Positions 61,801 through 63,057 of a stretch of DNA of 64,000 bases are shown piece after piece. The position numbers and the translations under genes were made by a program. The notes beneath the pieces were generated by a model. The model did not search any database and was not told the origin of the DNA. It saw nothing but the letters and a program-made list of their open reading frames with translations. Numbering within the stretch: position 1 is the stretch's first letter; every line of letters begins with the position of its first letter. Origin of the DNA: Sacculina carcini (Eukaryota; Arthropoda; Thecostraca; Sacculinidae); contig OU696593.1 in NCBI GenBank assembly GCA_916048095.2, forward strand, positions 4,208,501 to 4,272,500, given 5' to 3'.

Positions 61801-62056
61801 GATAGTGAACCGGCCGCACCCGTGGGGTCTGCTGGTCACGTTCATCGAGCTCATCAAAAATCCCACCTTCAAGTTCTGGTCGCACGAGTTCGTGCATTGT
61901 GCGCCCGAGATCGAGAAGCTGTTCGACAGCGTGGCTCGCTCATGCGTGGCGCAGGGTCAGAAAGCGGCCGCTGCAGCTGCAGCTGTTTCTACGGCTGTCG
62001 GGCCAGCAGCTGCCTCTGCCGCCGGACAGCTAACGTCAGCAGCTGGCGAGCTGTAG
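10398..62056 (+). CDS. CNOT1: CNOT1, CCR4-NOT complex scaffold subunit (gene span, 38 recognised coding exons)
   Basis: CNOT1 is the scaffold on which the CCR4-NOT deadenylase assembles. It acts mainly in the cytoplasm in mRNA poly(A) shortening and translational repression. The exons encode, in human order, an N-terminal HEAT region (CNOT10/11 binding), a TTP-binding HEAT region, an MIF4G domain (CAF1/CNOT7-8 binding), the CNOT9-binding DUF3819, a connector and the NOT1 C-terminal domain (CNOT2/CNOT3 binding). All 38 exons join with matching phases, giving about 2,657 codons before TAG; human CNOT1 is 2,376 residues. The excess is Ala/Gln/Pro/Ser-rich linker. The extreme N-terminus is unresolved. 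Residue numbers in exon entries count from 10,398. Confidence 0.95.
10856..11045 (+). CDS. CNOT1: CNOT1 exon 2
   Basis: Residues about 77-139. Contains [19 protein letters not shown] and [14 protein letters not shown], equivalent to human LKLSKVQEVIFGLALLNSS and KQKLPDLLRSYIDA. Acceptor CGCCGCAG|CAC, donor TCAG|GTGAGT leaving phase 1. It belongs to the N-terminal HEAT repeats. Confidence 0.9.
11443..11522. repeat. 80-bp inverted-repeat structure
   Basis: Arms AAACCAGCGGTT (11,443-11,454) and AACCGCTGGTTT (11,511-11,522) are exact reverse complements. Several further TTAACCG motifs lie between them. It could be a very short MITE or a hairpin relic. No target duplication was found. Confidence 0.5.
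12546..12915. mobile_element. hAT-like MITE, copy 1
   Basis: Begins CAGTGTTTGTCAACG, a typical hAT terminus, and shares a long stretch with 18,312-18,708, including the near-identical core around ACATTTCAATCGTGTG. The right end appears eroded. No coding capacity. Found in intron 2 of CNOT1. Confidence 0.6.
12989..14059. mobile_element. hAT-like element with GCGATAA subterminal repeats
   Basis: The ends are related inverted sequences: CAGTGGTTGCCGCG at the left and, inward from the right on the other strand, CAGTGGTGTCTGCG. Both ends carry many TTATCG/GCGATAA motifs (13,017-13,130 and 13,878-14,050), like hAT subterminal binding sites. The 8-bp flanks agree at 5 of 8 bases (CAGATATG, TTAATATG). 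The interior has a coding-like stretch (13,264-13,496, continuing after 13,747) whose family I cannot name. A second MITE is nested inside. Confidence 0.5.
13497..13739. mobile_element. Nested 243-bp MITE with perfect 8-bp target duplication
   Basis: Termini CAGTGGCGGATCTAGAG and, inward from the right on the other strand, CACTGGCGGATCCAGAG. ACACCTGA is duplicated exactly on both sides (13,489-13,496 and 13,740-13,747). An 8-bp duplication with CAGTGG-type ends fits a hAT-type MITE. It interrupts a coding-like stretch of the surrounding element, so it is the younger insertion. Confidence 0.8.
14529..14638 (+). CDS. CNOT1: CNOT1 exon 3
   Basis: Residues about 140-176. Encodes [18 protein letters not shown], aligning to the human HEAT segment around IAIEVLHLLLSHLLFG. 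Acceptor TTTATAG|CG follows a (GT)n tract and completes the phase-1 codon; donor GACAAG|GTGTTT. Confidence 0.85.
14842..14884. repeat. Perfect 16-bp inverted repeat (hairpin)
   Basis: CAGCCAGCTCACCTTA at 14,842-14,857 and its exact reverse complement at 14,869-14,884, with an 11-bp loop. It lies next to the SINE-like copy in intron 3. Confidence 0.85.
14890..15045 (+). mobile_element. SINE-like interspersed repeat, copy B
   Basis: Shares GTTTGGGTT, TAGCCCAATTG, GTGTGCG.GCAG, GTGCAGTTT and a CGGCCGGA.CTGC.GTGTGCCAGC block, in the same order, with the reverse complement of 36,405-36,560. The tRNA-like head seen in the other copy is not evident here. Non-coding. Confidence 0.6.
15813..16049 (+). 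CDS. CNOT1: CNOT1 exon 4
   Basis: Residues about 177-255. [20 protein letters not shown] then LIYPDA match human [20 protein letters not shown] and LLYPEK. The last third ([17 protein letters not shown]) is a Thr/Ala/Gly-rich insert absent from human. Acceptor GCTGCAG|GCG, donor CTG|GTGCGT, phase 0 at both ends. Confidence 0.92.
16050..17320. other. CNOT1 intron 4
   Basis: Contains a (GT)n tract near 16,083-16,113. At 16,354 a CAGTGCTGCTTAAACCCCG stretch recalls one hAT end, but no matching second end was found. The acceptor end is (TG)15 at 17,281-17,310. Confidence 0.7.
17321..17710 (+). CDS. CNOT1: CNOT1 exon 5
   Basis: Residues about 256-385. [20 protein letters not shown] matches human [36 protein letters not shown] matches [30 protein letters not shown] matches HTWNVEVLIDVLKEL. 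Ser/Ala/Thr-rich inserts sit between the conserved blocks. Acceptor TTACACGCAG after (TG)15; donor CTG|GTGCGT. Confidence 0.95.
18003..18245 (+). CDS. CNOT1: CNOT1 exon 6
   Basis: Residues about 386-466. [20 protein letters not shown] matches human [20 protein letters not shown], and [16 protein letters not shown] matches FPVDLIYRPWKHAEGQ. The middle ([18 protein letters not shown]) is an insert. Acceptor GGGTAG after GT-rich sequence, donor CAG|GTGACT. Confidence 0.95.
18246..19386. other. CNOT1 intron 6
   Basis: Holds hAT-like MITE copy 2 (18,312-18,708). Nothing else is recognised; long minus-strand open frames here resemble no protein. Confidence 0.7.
18312..18708. mobile_element. hAT-like MITE, copy 2
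   Basis: Homologous along most of its length to 12,546-12,915. Its right end, read inward on the other strand, is CAGTATTTTTCAGCC, the counterpart of the copy-1 left end. The left end near 18,312 is an estimate. Divergence between copies is high, so the family is old. Confidence 0.6.
19387..19514 (+). CDS. CNOT1: CNOT1 exon 7
   Basis: Residues about 467-508. [20 protein letters not shown] matches human [20 protein letters not shown]. Ends in a TGG codon split TG|G (phase 2), donor TG|GTCAGT. A long (TG)n lies 45 bp downstream of the donor. Confidence 0.93.
19515..20257. other. CNOT1 intron 7
   Basis: Contains an almost uninterrupted (TG)n tract at 19,559-19,611 close to the donor. No gene is seen in the remainder. 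Confidence 0.7.
20258..20445 (+). CDS. CNOT1: CNOT1 exon 8
   Basis: Residues about 509-571. [38 protein letters not shown] and [12 protein letters not shown] correspond to human [38 protein letters not shown] and HELISTLMPIFL. Acceptor CACGTAG|G, donor CTCG|GTGAGG (phase 1). Confidence 0.95.
20446..20871. other. CNOT1 intron 8
   Basis: AT-rich with no recognised feature; the acceptor end is GT-rich. Confidence 0.6.
20872..21083 (+). CDS. CNOT1: CNOT1 exon 9
   Basis: Residues about 572-642. [35 protein letters not shown] and [11 protein letters not shown] match human GNHPNSAIILHYAWH, LIMHAMAEWY and [12 protein letters not shown] Gly/Ala-rich insert ([19 protein letters not shown]) replaces human GQGQSPSIRQ. 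Donor CTCAAG|GTAACG. Confidence 0.95.
21084..22125. other. CNOT1 intron 9
   Basis: Starts with GA/TG-rich simple sequence (21,095-21,250). No gene or recognisable mobile element. Confidence 0.6.
22126..22284 (+). CDS. CNOT1: CNOT1 exon 10
   Basis: Residues about 643-695. [20 protein letters not shown] followed by [13 protein letters not shown] is almost identical to human [19 protein letters not shown] and WLTDKIREHGEPF, one of the best conserved stretches. Acceptor CGTGCAG|GCT, donor CTGCAG|GTGATA. Confidence 0.97.
22285..23019. other. CNOT1 intron 10
   Basis: AT-rich, no gene. The last 60 bases are GT-rich up to the acceptor CGGTCACAG. Confidence 0.6.
23020..23391 (+). CDS. CNOT1: CNOT1 exon 11 (end of N-terminal region, proline-rich linker)
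   Basis: Residues about 696-819. [15 protein letters not shown] and [19 protein letters not shown] match human ETLATMLACLQA and QELSETILTMVANCSNVMN. After that comes [18 protein letters not shown], much longer than human RQPPPGVMPKGRPP, then [12 protein letters not shown]. Donor CAG|GTAGGC. Confidence 0.93.
24361..24696 (+). other. Unassigned 111-codon open frame in intron 11
   Basis: Protein-like composition ([38 protein letters not shown]). It lies upstream of, and on the same strand as, a LINE relic, so it may be part of an old mobile element. No family recognised. Confidence 0.25.
24960..25380 (+). mobile_element. LINE reverse-transcriptase C-terminal relic
   Basis: CGGCGAAACATACG followed by frames reading [20 protein letters not shown] resembles the post-RT segment of LINE ORF2 proteins (usual form FV.PVLEYCSPVW). 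The same stretch aligns at nucleotide level with 61,620-61,700. LNLDRRHNF-like sequence follows in another frame. Heavily degraded. Confidence 0.45.
26213..26246. repeat. (TG)17 microsatellite at acceptor of exon 12
   Basis: Uninterrupted TG repeat ending 10 bases before the exon-12 acceptor, in the place of a polypyrimidine tract. Confidence 0.95.
26257..26407 (+). CDS. CNOT1: CNOT1 exon 12 (linker)
   Basis: Residues about 820-869. [19 protein letters not shown] aligns loosely with human PLAGMTSLSIGGSAAP. Acceptor GAGTAG|TTG after (TG)17, donor TCAG|GTGGGC, phase 1. Low sequence constraint makes this exon less certain than its neighbours, but phases fit on both sides. Confidence 0.78.
26635..26820 (+). 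CDS. CNOT1: CNOT1 exon 13 (linker)
   Basis: Residues about 870-931. Ala/Ser/Thr/Gln-rich ([19 protein letters not shown]), equivalent to the poorly conserved human linker before the TTP-binding region. Acceptor TGTGCAG|GT, donor CACG|GTATGA. The donor runs into a (CTGT)n repeat. Confidence 0.78.
26821..27322. other. CNOT1 intron 13
   Basis: Starts with (CTGT)5; contains a G-rich run at about 27,117-27,130. No gene. Confidence 0.6.
27323..27504 (+). CDS. CNOT1: CNOT1 exon 14 (TTP-binding HEAT region)
   Basis: Residues about 932-992. [20 protein letters not shown] and [20 protein letters not shown] match human [20 protein letters not shown] and [20 protein letters not shown]. This region in human binds tristetraprolin and related recruiters. 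Preceded by MQQQQSG. Acceptor CATTGCAG|AC, donor CGA|GTGAGT. Confidence 0.97.
27505..27937. other. CNOT1 intron 14
   Basis: AT-rich, no recognised feature; the acceptor end is TATGTGTGTGCGTG followed by TTTCTAG. Confidence 0.6.
27938..28065 (+). CDS. CNOT1: CNOT1 exon 15
   Basis: Residues about 993-1034. [36 protein letters not shown] match human [36 protein letters not shown]. Donor ACCAA|GTGAGT leaves phase 2. Confidence 0.97.
28066..29202. other. CNOT1 intron 15
   Basis: Long T/A-rich intron. Near both ends are GGTTTAAACC/CCCGGTTT motifs embedded in poly-T or poly-A runs (28,329-28,390 and 29,050-29,125), loosely inverted, suggesting a decayed element of about 0.8 kb. The assignment is weak. 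Confidence 0.5.
29203..29392 (+). CDS. CNOT1: CNOT1 exon 16
   Basis: Residues about 1035-1098. [40 protein letters not shown] match human [40 protein letters not shown]. Acceptor GGCTCAG|C, donor GAG|GTACAG. Confidence 0.97.
29393..29907. other. CNOT1 intron 16
   Basis: AT-rich with no recognised feature. Confidence 0.6.
29908..30291 (+). CDS. CNOT1: CNOT1 exon 17 (linker and start of MIF4G/CAF1-binding domain)
   Basis: Residues about 1099-1226. Starts [11 protein letters not shown] (human YIEYGQQSRDP), then a long Gly/Ser/Ala/Thr-rich linker ([20 protein letters not shown]), then [12 protein letters not shown] and [18 protein letters not shown], matching human NTTNIDTLLVAT and [18 protein letters not shown]. 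Donor AAG|GTGGGT. Confidence 0.95.
30292..30683. other. CNOT1 intron 17
   Basis: AT-rich, no gene; GT-rich for about 30 bases before the acceptor. Confidence 0.6.
30684..30863 (+). CDS. CNOT1: CNOT1 exon 18 (MIF4G, CAF1-binding)
   Basis: Residues about 1227-1286. [28 protein letters not shown] match human [28 protein letters not shown]. In human this domain holds the deadenylase CNOT7/8. The donor CAG|GTGTGC is followed within 22 bases by a (CA)n tract. Confidence 0.97.
30864..32440. other. CNOT1 intron 18
   Basis: (CA)n at 30,881-30,916 near the donor, a LINE reverse-transcriptase relic on minus (31,834-32,215) and GT-rich sequence at the acceptor. The part at 31,270-31,640 is CA-rich without recognised identity. 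Confidence 0.7.
31834..32215 (-). mobile_element. LINE reverse-transcriptase fragment
   Basis: Minus-strand frames read a degraded GSVLGP-like motif ([11 protein letters not shown]), then [33 protein letters not shown] and [12 protein letters not shown], which is the catalytic block and following segment of CR1-like RT (FADD, LQ.DL..I..W, F...KC.VM.I). Several frame changes and internal losses. Antisense to CNOT1. Confidence 0.75.
32441..32554 (+). CDS. CNOT1: CNOT1 exon 19
   Basis: Residues about 1287-1324. [20 protein letters not shown] then KNRPILQ match human [20 protein letters not shown] and KNKPILH. Acceptor GTGTGTGTAG, donor CAG|GTAAGT (consensus). Confidence 0.97.
32555..34495. other. 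CNOT1 intron 19
   Basis: 1.9 kb, AT-rich. A stretch at 33,494-33,790 begins CAGGGGTTATCAACC and includes ATACCCCC motifs, like a decayed hAT-type MITE, but its right end is not clear. No gene. Confidence 0.6.
33494..33790. mobile_element. Possible decayed hAT-like MITE
   Basis: Left end CAGGGGTTATCAACC and CATACCCCCC near the left, CCATACCCCCAAGGGG near the right. The match to hAT ends is by eye, and no target duplication was found. Confidence 0.3.
34496..34609 (+). CDS. CNOT1: CNOT1 exon 20
   Basis: Residues about 1325-1362. [20 protein letters not shown] then VAKILESC match human [20 protein letters not shown] then VAKVLESS. Donor AAG|GTACAC, 12 bases before a (CA)n(TA)n tract. Confidence 0.96.
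34622..34707. repeat. (CA)20(TA)23 compound microsatellite
   Basis: AC repeats at 34,622-34,661 passing directly into TA repeats to about 34,707, just inside intron 20. Confidence 0.95.
35093..35227 (+). CDS. CNOT1: CNOT1 exon 21
   Basis: Residues about 1363-1407. [40 protein letters not shown] match human [40 protein letters not shown]. This ends the MIF4G core. Acceptor CGTTCAG, donor AAG|GTGTGT. Confidence 0.97.
35494..35913 (+). CDS. CNOT1: CNOT1 exon 22 (long proline-rich linker)
   Basis: Residues about 1408-1547. [17 protein letters not shown] matches human ELKPGNLLKDKDRLKNL; the end, [20 protein letters not shown], matches [20 protein letters not shown]. Between them is a roughly 90-residue insert rich in Pro, Gln, Ser, Ala and Gly, with [18 protein letters not shown], resembling exon 11. 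Followed by the shortest intron here (119 bp). Confidence 0.95.
36033..36137 (+). CDS. CNOT1: CNOT1 exon 23 (start of CNOT9-binding DUF3819)
   Basis: Residues about 1548-1582. [20 protein letters not shown] matches human [28 protein letters not shown] follows (human VDRSIKIA). Acceptor (GT)nGGCAG, donor AAG|GTCAGA. Confidence 0.95.
36405..36640 (-). mobile_element. tRNA-derived SINE-like repeat, copy A
   Basis: On minus, TAGTCGAGTGGCTAAAAGGC (36,620-36,601) looks like a pol III A box of a Leu/Ser-type tRNA, and GGTTCGATTCA (36,577-36,567) like a B box. The body to 36,405 is homologous to 14,890-15,045. The head does not fold as a true tRNA acceptor stem, so this is tRNA-derived rather than a tRNA gene. 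Confidence 0.6.
37160..38560 (+). mobile_element. P/THAP-like DNA transposon relic
   Basis: Frames across this stretch show [11 protein letters not shown] near 37,172, the start of a THAP zinc finger (C..NC.N.Y pattern), followed by FLIPKTGTN. Further on are [14 protein letters not shown] near 38,052 and DLINRRNVV near 38,508, which fit the catalytic-core and C-terminal parts of THAP/P-type transposases. Many stops and frame changes are present. Terminal repeats were not found. The match is by recall. Confidence 0.45.
38749..38940 (+). CDS. CNOT1: CNOT1 exon 24
   Basis: Residues about 1583-1646. [20 protein letters not shown] and [20 protein letters not shown] match human [20 protein letters not shown] and [20 protein letters not shown]. 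The donor is AGG|GTCCTC, a weak match to consensus, followed by a CT-rich run. Confidence 0.95.
38941..41143. other. CNOT1 intron 24
   Basis: Starts with a (CT)n/C-rich run (38,941-38,987). Direct repeats of TGTACTGAATATG/TGTACCGAATATG-like units occur at 40,140-40,340, and a (GT)n at 40,610-40,641. No gene. Confidence 0.7.
41144..41284 (+). CDS. CNOT1: CNOT1 exon 25
   Basis: Residues about 1647-1693. [20 protein letters not shown] matches human [27 protein letters not shown] follows. Acceptor (GT)nTTGCAG, donor CAG|GTATAG. Confidence 0.97.
41285..43154. other. CNOT1 intron 25
   Basis: 1.9 kb, AT-rich with a short (AC)n at 41,450-41,466. No gene or element recognised. Confidence 0.6.
43155..43481 (+). 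CDS. CNOT1: CNOT1 exon 26
   Basis: Residues about 1694-1802. [40 protein letters not shown] match human [40 protein letters not shown]; then FVRVLPGF (human FARNVPGF). An Ala/Val/Thr-rich insert follows. Donor ATG|GTGCGT. Confidence 0.95.
43860..44760 (-). mobile_element. LINE reverse-transcriptase relic
   Basis: Minus-strand frames read [20 protein letters not shown] (RT motif D..KAFD), [19 protein letters not shown] (WI.DFL..R.Q.V region), and a decayed C-terminal segment. Multiple frame changes and stops. It appears to differ from the full-length LINE at the left of the window. Confidence 0.6.
44884..45555. repeat. 32-bp minisatellite, 21 copies
   Basis: Exactly 21 head-to-tail 32-bp units beginning CAGTATCAACCGACAGTAT. 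Units differ almost only at two sites: C or T in AG[CT]AATAAA, and C or G in AAC[CG]GACAG. The first six units alternate C, T, C, T, C, T at the first site. Flanked by GTAAGTATC-like sequences. Confidence 0.97.
45893..46210 (+). CDS. CNOT1: CNOT1 exon 27 (connector, Gln/Ala-rich insert)
   Basis: Residues about 1803-1908. Starts [20 protein letters not shown] with a Q6 run and an Ala run, then [20 protein letters not shown] and [15 protein letters not shown], matching human DDVAQIYDKCITELEQHLH and RNSRDAIAALGLLQK. Acceptor TGTGACAG, donor ATG|GTGTGT. Confidence 0.93.
46211..47464. other. CNOT1 intron 27
   Basis: AT-rich, no gene. It ends in a (TA)14 tract (47,407-47,434) followed by (GT)13 to the acceptor. 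Confidence 0.7.
47407..47461. repeat. (TA)n(GT)n compound microsatellite at acceptor of exon 28
   Basis: TA repeats to 47,434, CG, then GT repeats to 47,461; the acceptor CAG ends at 47,464. Confidence 0.95.
47465..47613 (+). CDS. CNOT1: CNOT1 exon 28
   Basis: Residues about 1909-1957. AVDGLLEYM and [20 protein letters not shown] match human AVEGLLDAT and [26 protein letters not shown] (human NKQITR). Donor ACCAG|GTGCCT, phase 2. Confidence 0.95.
47614..48385. other. CNOT1 intron 28
   Basis: Ends with a (CA)39 tract (48,253-48,330) followed 25 bases later by a (GT)n tract up to the acceptor. No gene. Confidence 0.8.
48253..48330. repeat. (CA)39 microsatellite
   Basis: Uninterrupted 78-bp CA repeat. 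With the GT tract at 48,356-48,379 it could form a CA/GT hairpin in the pre-mRNA directly upstream of exon 29. Confidence 0.97.
48386..48548 (+). CDS. CNOT1: CNOT1 exon 29
   Basis: Residues about 1958-2012. [20 protein letters not shown] then [16 protein letters not shown] match human [20 protein letters not shown] then LHLAQSMENGLNYMAV. Acceptor GGGGCAG|T, donor CAG|GTACGC, directly followed by a 12-bp satellite. Confidence 0.95.
48557..48912. repeat. 12-bp satellite, about 29 copies
   Basis: Unit CTTCTCTCATCA with scattered one-base variants. As 12 is a multiple of 3, frames stay open: an LLSS-type repeat on plus and SDER-type repeat on minus (open 48,913-48,512). These are by-products of the repeat, not evidence of a protein. 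Confidence 0.95.
49535..49592. repeat. (TG)29 microsatellite at acceptor of exon 30
   Basis: Uninterrupted TG repeat followed directly by ATAG, the exon-30 acceptor. There is no pyrimidine tract between repeat and splice site. Confidence 0.97.
49597..49688 (+). CDS. CNOT1: CNOT1 exon 30
   Basis: Residues about 2013-2042. [20 protein letters not shown] then [11 protein letters not shown] match human [21 protein letters not shown] then ETLMRINAHSRG. Smallest exon here (92 bp). Donor CCCGG|GTCAGT, phase 2, followed by (GA)n. Confidence 0.93.
49843..51212 (-). mobile_element. Tc1/mariner-like DNA transposon relic
   Basis: Minus-strand frames give a Tc1-type transposase in order: [20 protein letters not shown] (helix-turn-helix, near 50,910), [18 protein letters not shown] and [12 protein letters not shown] (near 50,570), then a C-terminal [15 protein letters not shown] and [20 protein letters not shown] (near 49,930-50,090). 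The ends are related inverted repeats, CAGCGCCATAAGTATCG and CAGCGTCATAAGTATTG. Several stops and frame changes; not functional. About 1.37 kb, close to the normal family size. Confidence 0.75.
51169..51208. repeat. 14-bp inverted repeat at Tc1 relic terminus
   Basis: CGTCATAAGTATTG (51,169-51,182) and its exact reverse complement (51,195-51,208), with a 12-bp loop. The right arm is the element terminus, so the left arm is a second inverted copy of the terminal motif. Confidence 0.8.
52102..52408 (+). CDS. CNOT1: CNOT1 exon 31
   Basis: Residues about 2043-2145. [20 protein letters not shown] then [20 protein letters not shown] match human [20 protein letters not shown] then [29 protein letters not shown] follows. 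The first third has a Gly/Ala insert ([16 protein letters not shown]). Acceptor GTGCGCAG|C, donor CAG|GTGCGC. Confidence 0.96.
52652..52891 (+). CDS. CNOT1: CNOT1 exon 32 (start of NOT1 C-terminal domain)
   Basis: Residues about 2146-2225. [38 protein letters not shown] and KINLLNK are close to human [45 protein letters not shown]. In human this domain docks CNOT2-CNOT3. The next intron is 162 bp and opens with (CT)n. Confidence 0.98.
53054..53335 (+). CDS. CNOT1: CNOT1 exon 33 (GC donor)
   Basis: Residues about 2226-2319. [40 protein letters not shown] match human [40 protein letters not shown]. The exon must end after CACAAG (residues QHK, human QQK) to join GWGPYAQ, and the intron then starts GCACGC. 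No GT gives a valid junction. Confidence 0.96.
53474..54511 (-). mobile_element. Internally deleted hAT element
   Basis: Terminal inverted repeats CAGTGGTTTTCAAA at both ends, and flanking 8-mers TTCTAAAT and ATCTAAAT (7 of 8 identical). The element is 1,038 bp, while autonomous hATs are usually 2.5-4 kb. On the minus strand it retains the end of a transposase. The good TIRs and near-perfect duplication point to a fairly recent insertion. Confidence 0.85.
53781..54020 (-). pseudogene. hAT transposase C-terminal (hATC dimerisation) remnant
   Basis: Reads [16 protein letters not shown], an in-frame stop, [11 protein letters not shown], then [18 protein letters not shown] and [24 protein letters not shown]....FLTK is the hATC signature of the ZBED5/GTF2IRD2-like hAT group. 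The BED finger and most of the DDE region are missing from the element. Confidence 0.8.
54799..55002 (+). CDS. CNOT1: CNOT1 exon 34
   Basis: Residues about 2320-2387. [40 protein letters not shown] match human [40 protein letters not shown]. Acceptor TGTGCAG|GGT, donor CAG|GTGCGC. Confidence 0.98.
55003..55881. other. CNOT1 intron 34
   Basis: CA-rich simple sequence at 55,180-55,540 (several (CA)n tracts) and TG-rich sequence at 55,839-55,869 before the acceptor. No gene. Confidence 0.75.
55882..56037 (+). CDS. CNOT1: CNOT1 exon 35
   Basis: Residues about 2388-2439. [20 protein letters not shown] matches human [30 protein letters not shown] ends the exon (human MPPQFKK). The donor AAC|GTACTA lacks the usual AG before GT and is followed by a CA-rich stretch. 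Confidence 0.95.
56038..59762. other. CNOT1 intron 35
   Basis: The largest intron (3.7 kb). A (CA)n lies at 56,066-56,092 near the donor, a long decayed LINE fills about 56,300-59,330 in antisense, and a GT-rich tract precedes the acceptor. Confidence 0.85.
56300..59330 (-). mobile_element. Degraded LINE (second family, antisense to CNOT1)
   Basis: Running along minus: [11 protein letters not shown] (about 58,930), TGDFNFNV of the endonuclease (about 58,510), [15 protein letters not shown] (about 57,470), VDTSKAFDC (about 57,280), HADDLQLVI in place of FADD (about 57,030), and a C-terminal [18 protein letters not shown] (about 56,450-56,500). The order is that of an APE-type LINE ORF2 of roughly 950 residues. 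At least six frame changes or stops make it inactive. It is clearly distinct from, and older than, the LINE at 1,312-5,930. Confidence 0.8.
59763..60012 (+). CDS. CNOT1: CNOT1 exon 36
   Basis: Residues about 2440-2522. [59 protein letters not shown] match human [59 protein letters not shown]. Acceptor TTGGACAG, donor GAAG|GTGGGA, phase 1. Confidence 0.97.
60013..60966. other. CNOT1 intron 36
   Basis: GT-rich at both ends (60,021-60,058 and 60,920-60,964), AT-rich between. No gene. Confidence 0.7.
60967..61099 (+). CDS. CNOT1: CNOT1 exon 37
   Basis: Residues about 2523-2567. [20 protein letters not shown] then [17 protein letters not shown] match human [20 protein letters not shown] then [17 protein letters not shown]. 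Donor ACCAG|GTGGGC, phase 2. Confidence 0.98.
61100..61782. other. CNOT1 intron 37
   Basis: Contains short ACTTTTACATGGGC repeats at 61,260-61,330 and a sense-strand LINE RT tail (61,569-61,760) reaching almost to the acceptor. Confidence 0.7.
61569..61760 (+). mobile_element. LINE reverse-transcriptase C-terminal fragment
   Basis: Reads [20 protein letters not shown] then [13 protein letters not shown], the post-RT segment of APE-type LINE proteins (VLEYCSPVW.SA...HL.LLDRV). Same family as the relic at about 24,960-25,380. The open frame runs on across the exon-38 acceptor in a frame different from CNOT1. Confidence 0.7.
61783..62056 (+). CDS. CNOT1: CNOT1 exon 38 (last coding exon)
   Basis: Residues about 2568-2657 and stop TAG (62,054-62,056). 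[47 protein letters not shown] match human almost exactly. After [13 protein letters not shown] the tail is Ala-rich ([20 protein letters not shown]), unlike human CMGQKQAQQVMEGTGAS. Acceptor TATTGCAG|G. Confidence 0.98.
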
Positions 62057-62692
62057 TCACGCTCTCTACAGCACATTCAGTGTGGAATACGGTTGCAGTT
62101 GTGAGTGTGTTGGTGTCTCGACGCTGGTTATGTGCATTGTTTGATAACAACTCTGCTCCCATGCTCTGTACATTATTTTCATTTCGTGCTGTATATTGTC
62201 CCCTGGTGTTGGGTGAATCTGTGCTGTGTATATATACGTGTGTATGTTTGTGTGTGTGTGTGTAAGTGAAGATTGAGGACTTGTTATGACTACATTCTCG
62301 CAATCCAGTACTAGCACTCAAGTGAGTGTTGAACCTGTTTTTAATTATTTTATGTGTATGTGATCCCTTCGCTTGTATATATCACTATACGTCACTGATG
62401 TGCGTGCGTGTGTAGTGTAACGTGTGACTACTGAAGCCCAAATCAACGTGTTCGGCTGTACTGTGCTGTGTTTTATGTGTATGCGTATTGTATGTTCGTG
62501 TGTTGGTGGCGCTTGCGTATGTGTGTGTTCGTGGTTGTACAGTTTTACGCATTGTCGGCTAGAAAACTGGAGAACAATTGAATACGCGCACGCACTGGCT
62601 GGTACGCTCACATACCGTGTATATGTGATGCTGGACATATTAATGCGGTGTTGTGCTCGTTTCATTACTGGTACACTTGCTGGTATCCGGAG

Positions 62693-62693
<1 letters not shown>

Positions 62694-62738
<45 letters not shown>
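62694..62738. repeat. (TG)22 microsatellite downstream of CNOT1
   Basis: Uninterrupted TG tract, outside the coding part of the gene. Confidence 0.95.
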
Positions 62739-62741
<3 letters not shown>

Positions 62742-62931
62742 GTAGGTGAGTGGGTGGGTGTTTTCGTGACGGTCTCATTCTAGTTTTCTATGTTTCCTTC
62801 CGATCGAGATATGGTAATACATGTGGCATTTCTTGTGTCGTATTCGGCAGCAGATCGGAGTGAGGAGCGAGTCATTACTAGAGGCCGGAATATTAGGCTC
62901 CTTTCAAACGGGGCAACTATACCATTTACAA

Positions 62932-63057
62932 GTCAATTTTACAAAAGTGAAAGTCAATTTTACAATTGTGAAAATCAATTTTATACAAGTGAAACTCAAT
63001 TTTACAAAAGTGAAAATCAATTTTATAATTGTGACAATCAACTTTACAAAGCATTTA
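62932..63057. repeat. 21-bp tandem repeat, six copies
   Basis: Units of 21 bp such as GTCAATTTTACAAAAGTGAA, alternating between ACAAAAGTG and A.AATTGTG forms. Being a multiple of 3, it gives a heptapeptide repeat (NQFYKSE type) in the open frame 62,790-63,065, which I regard as incidental. Confidence 0.9.
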
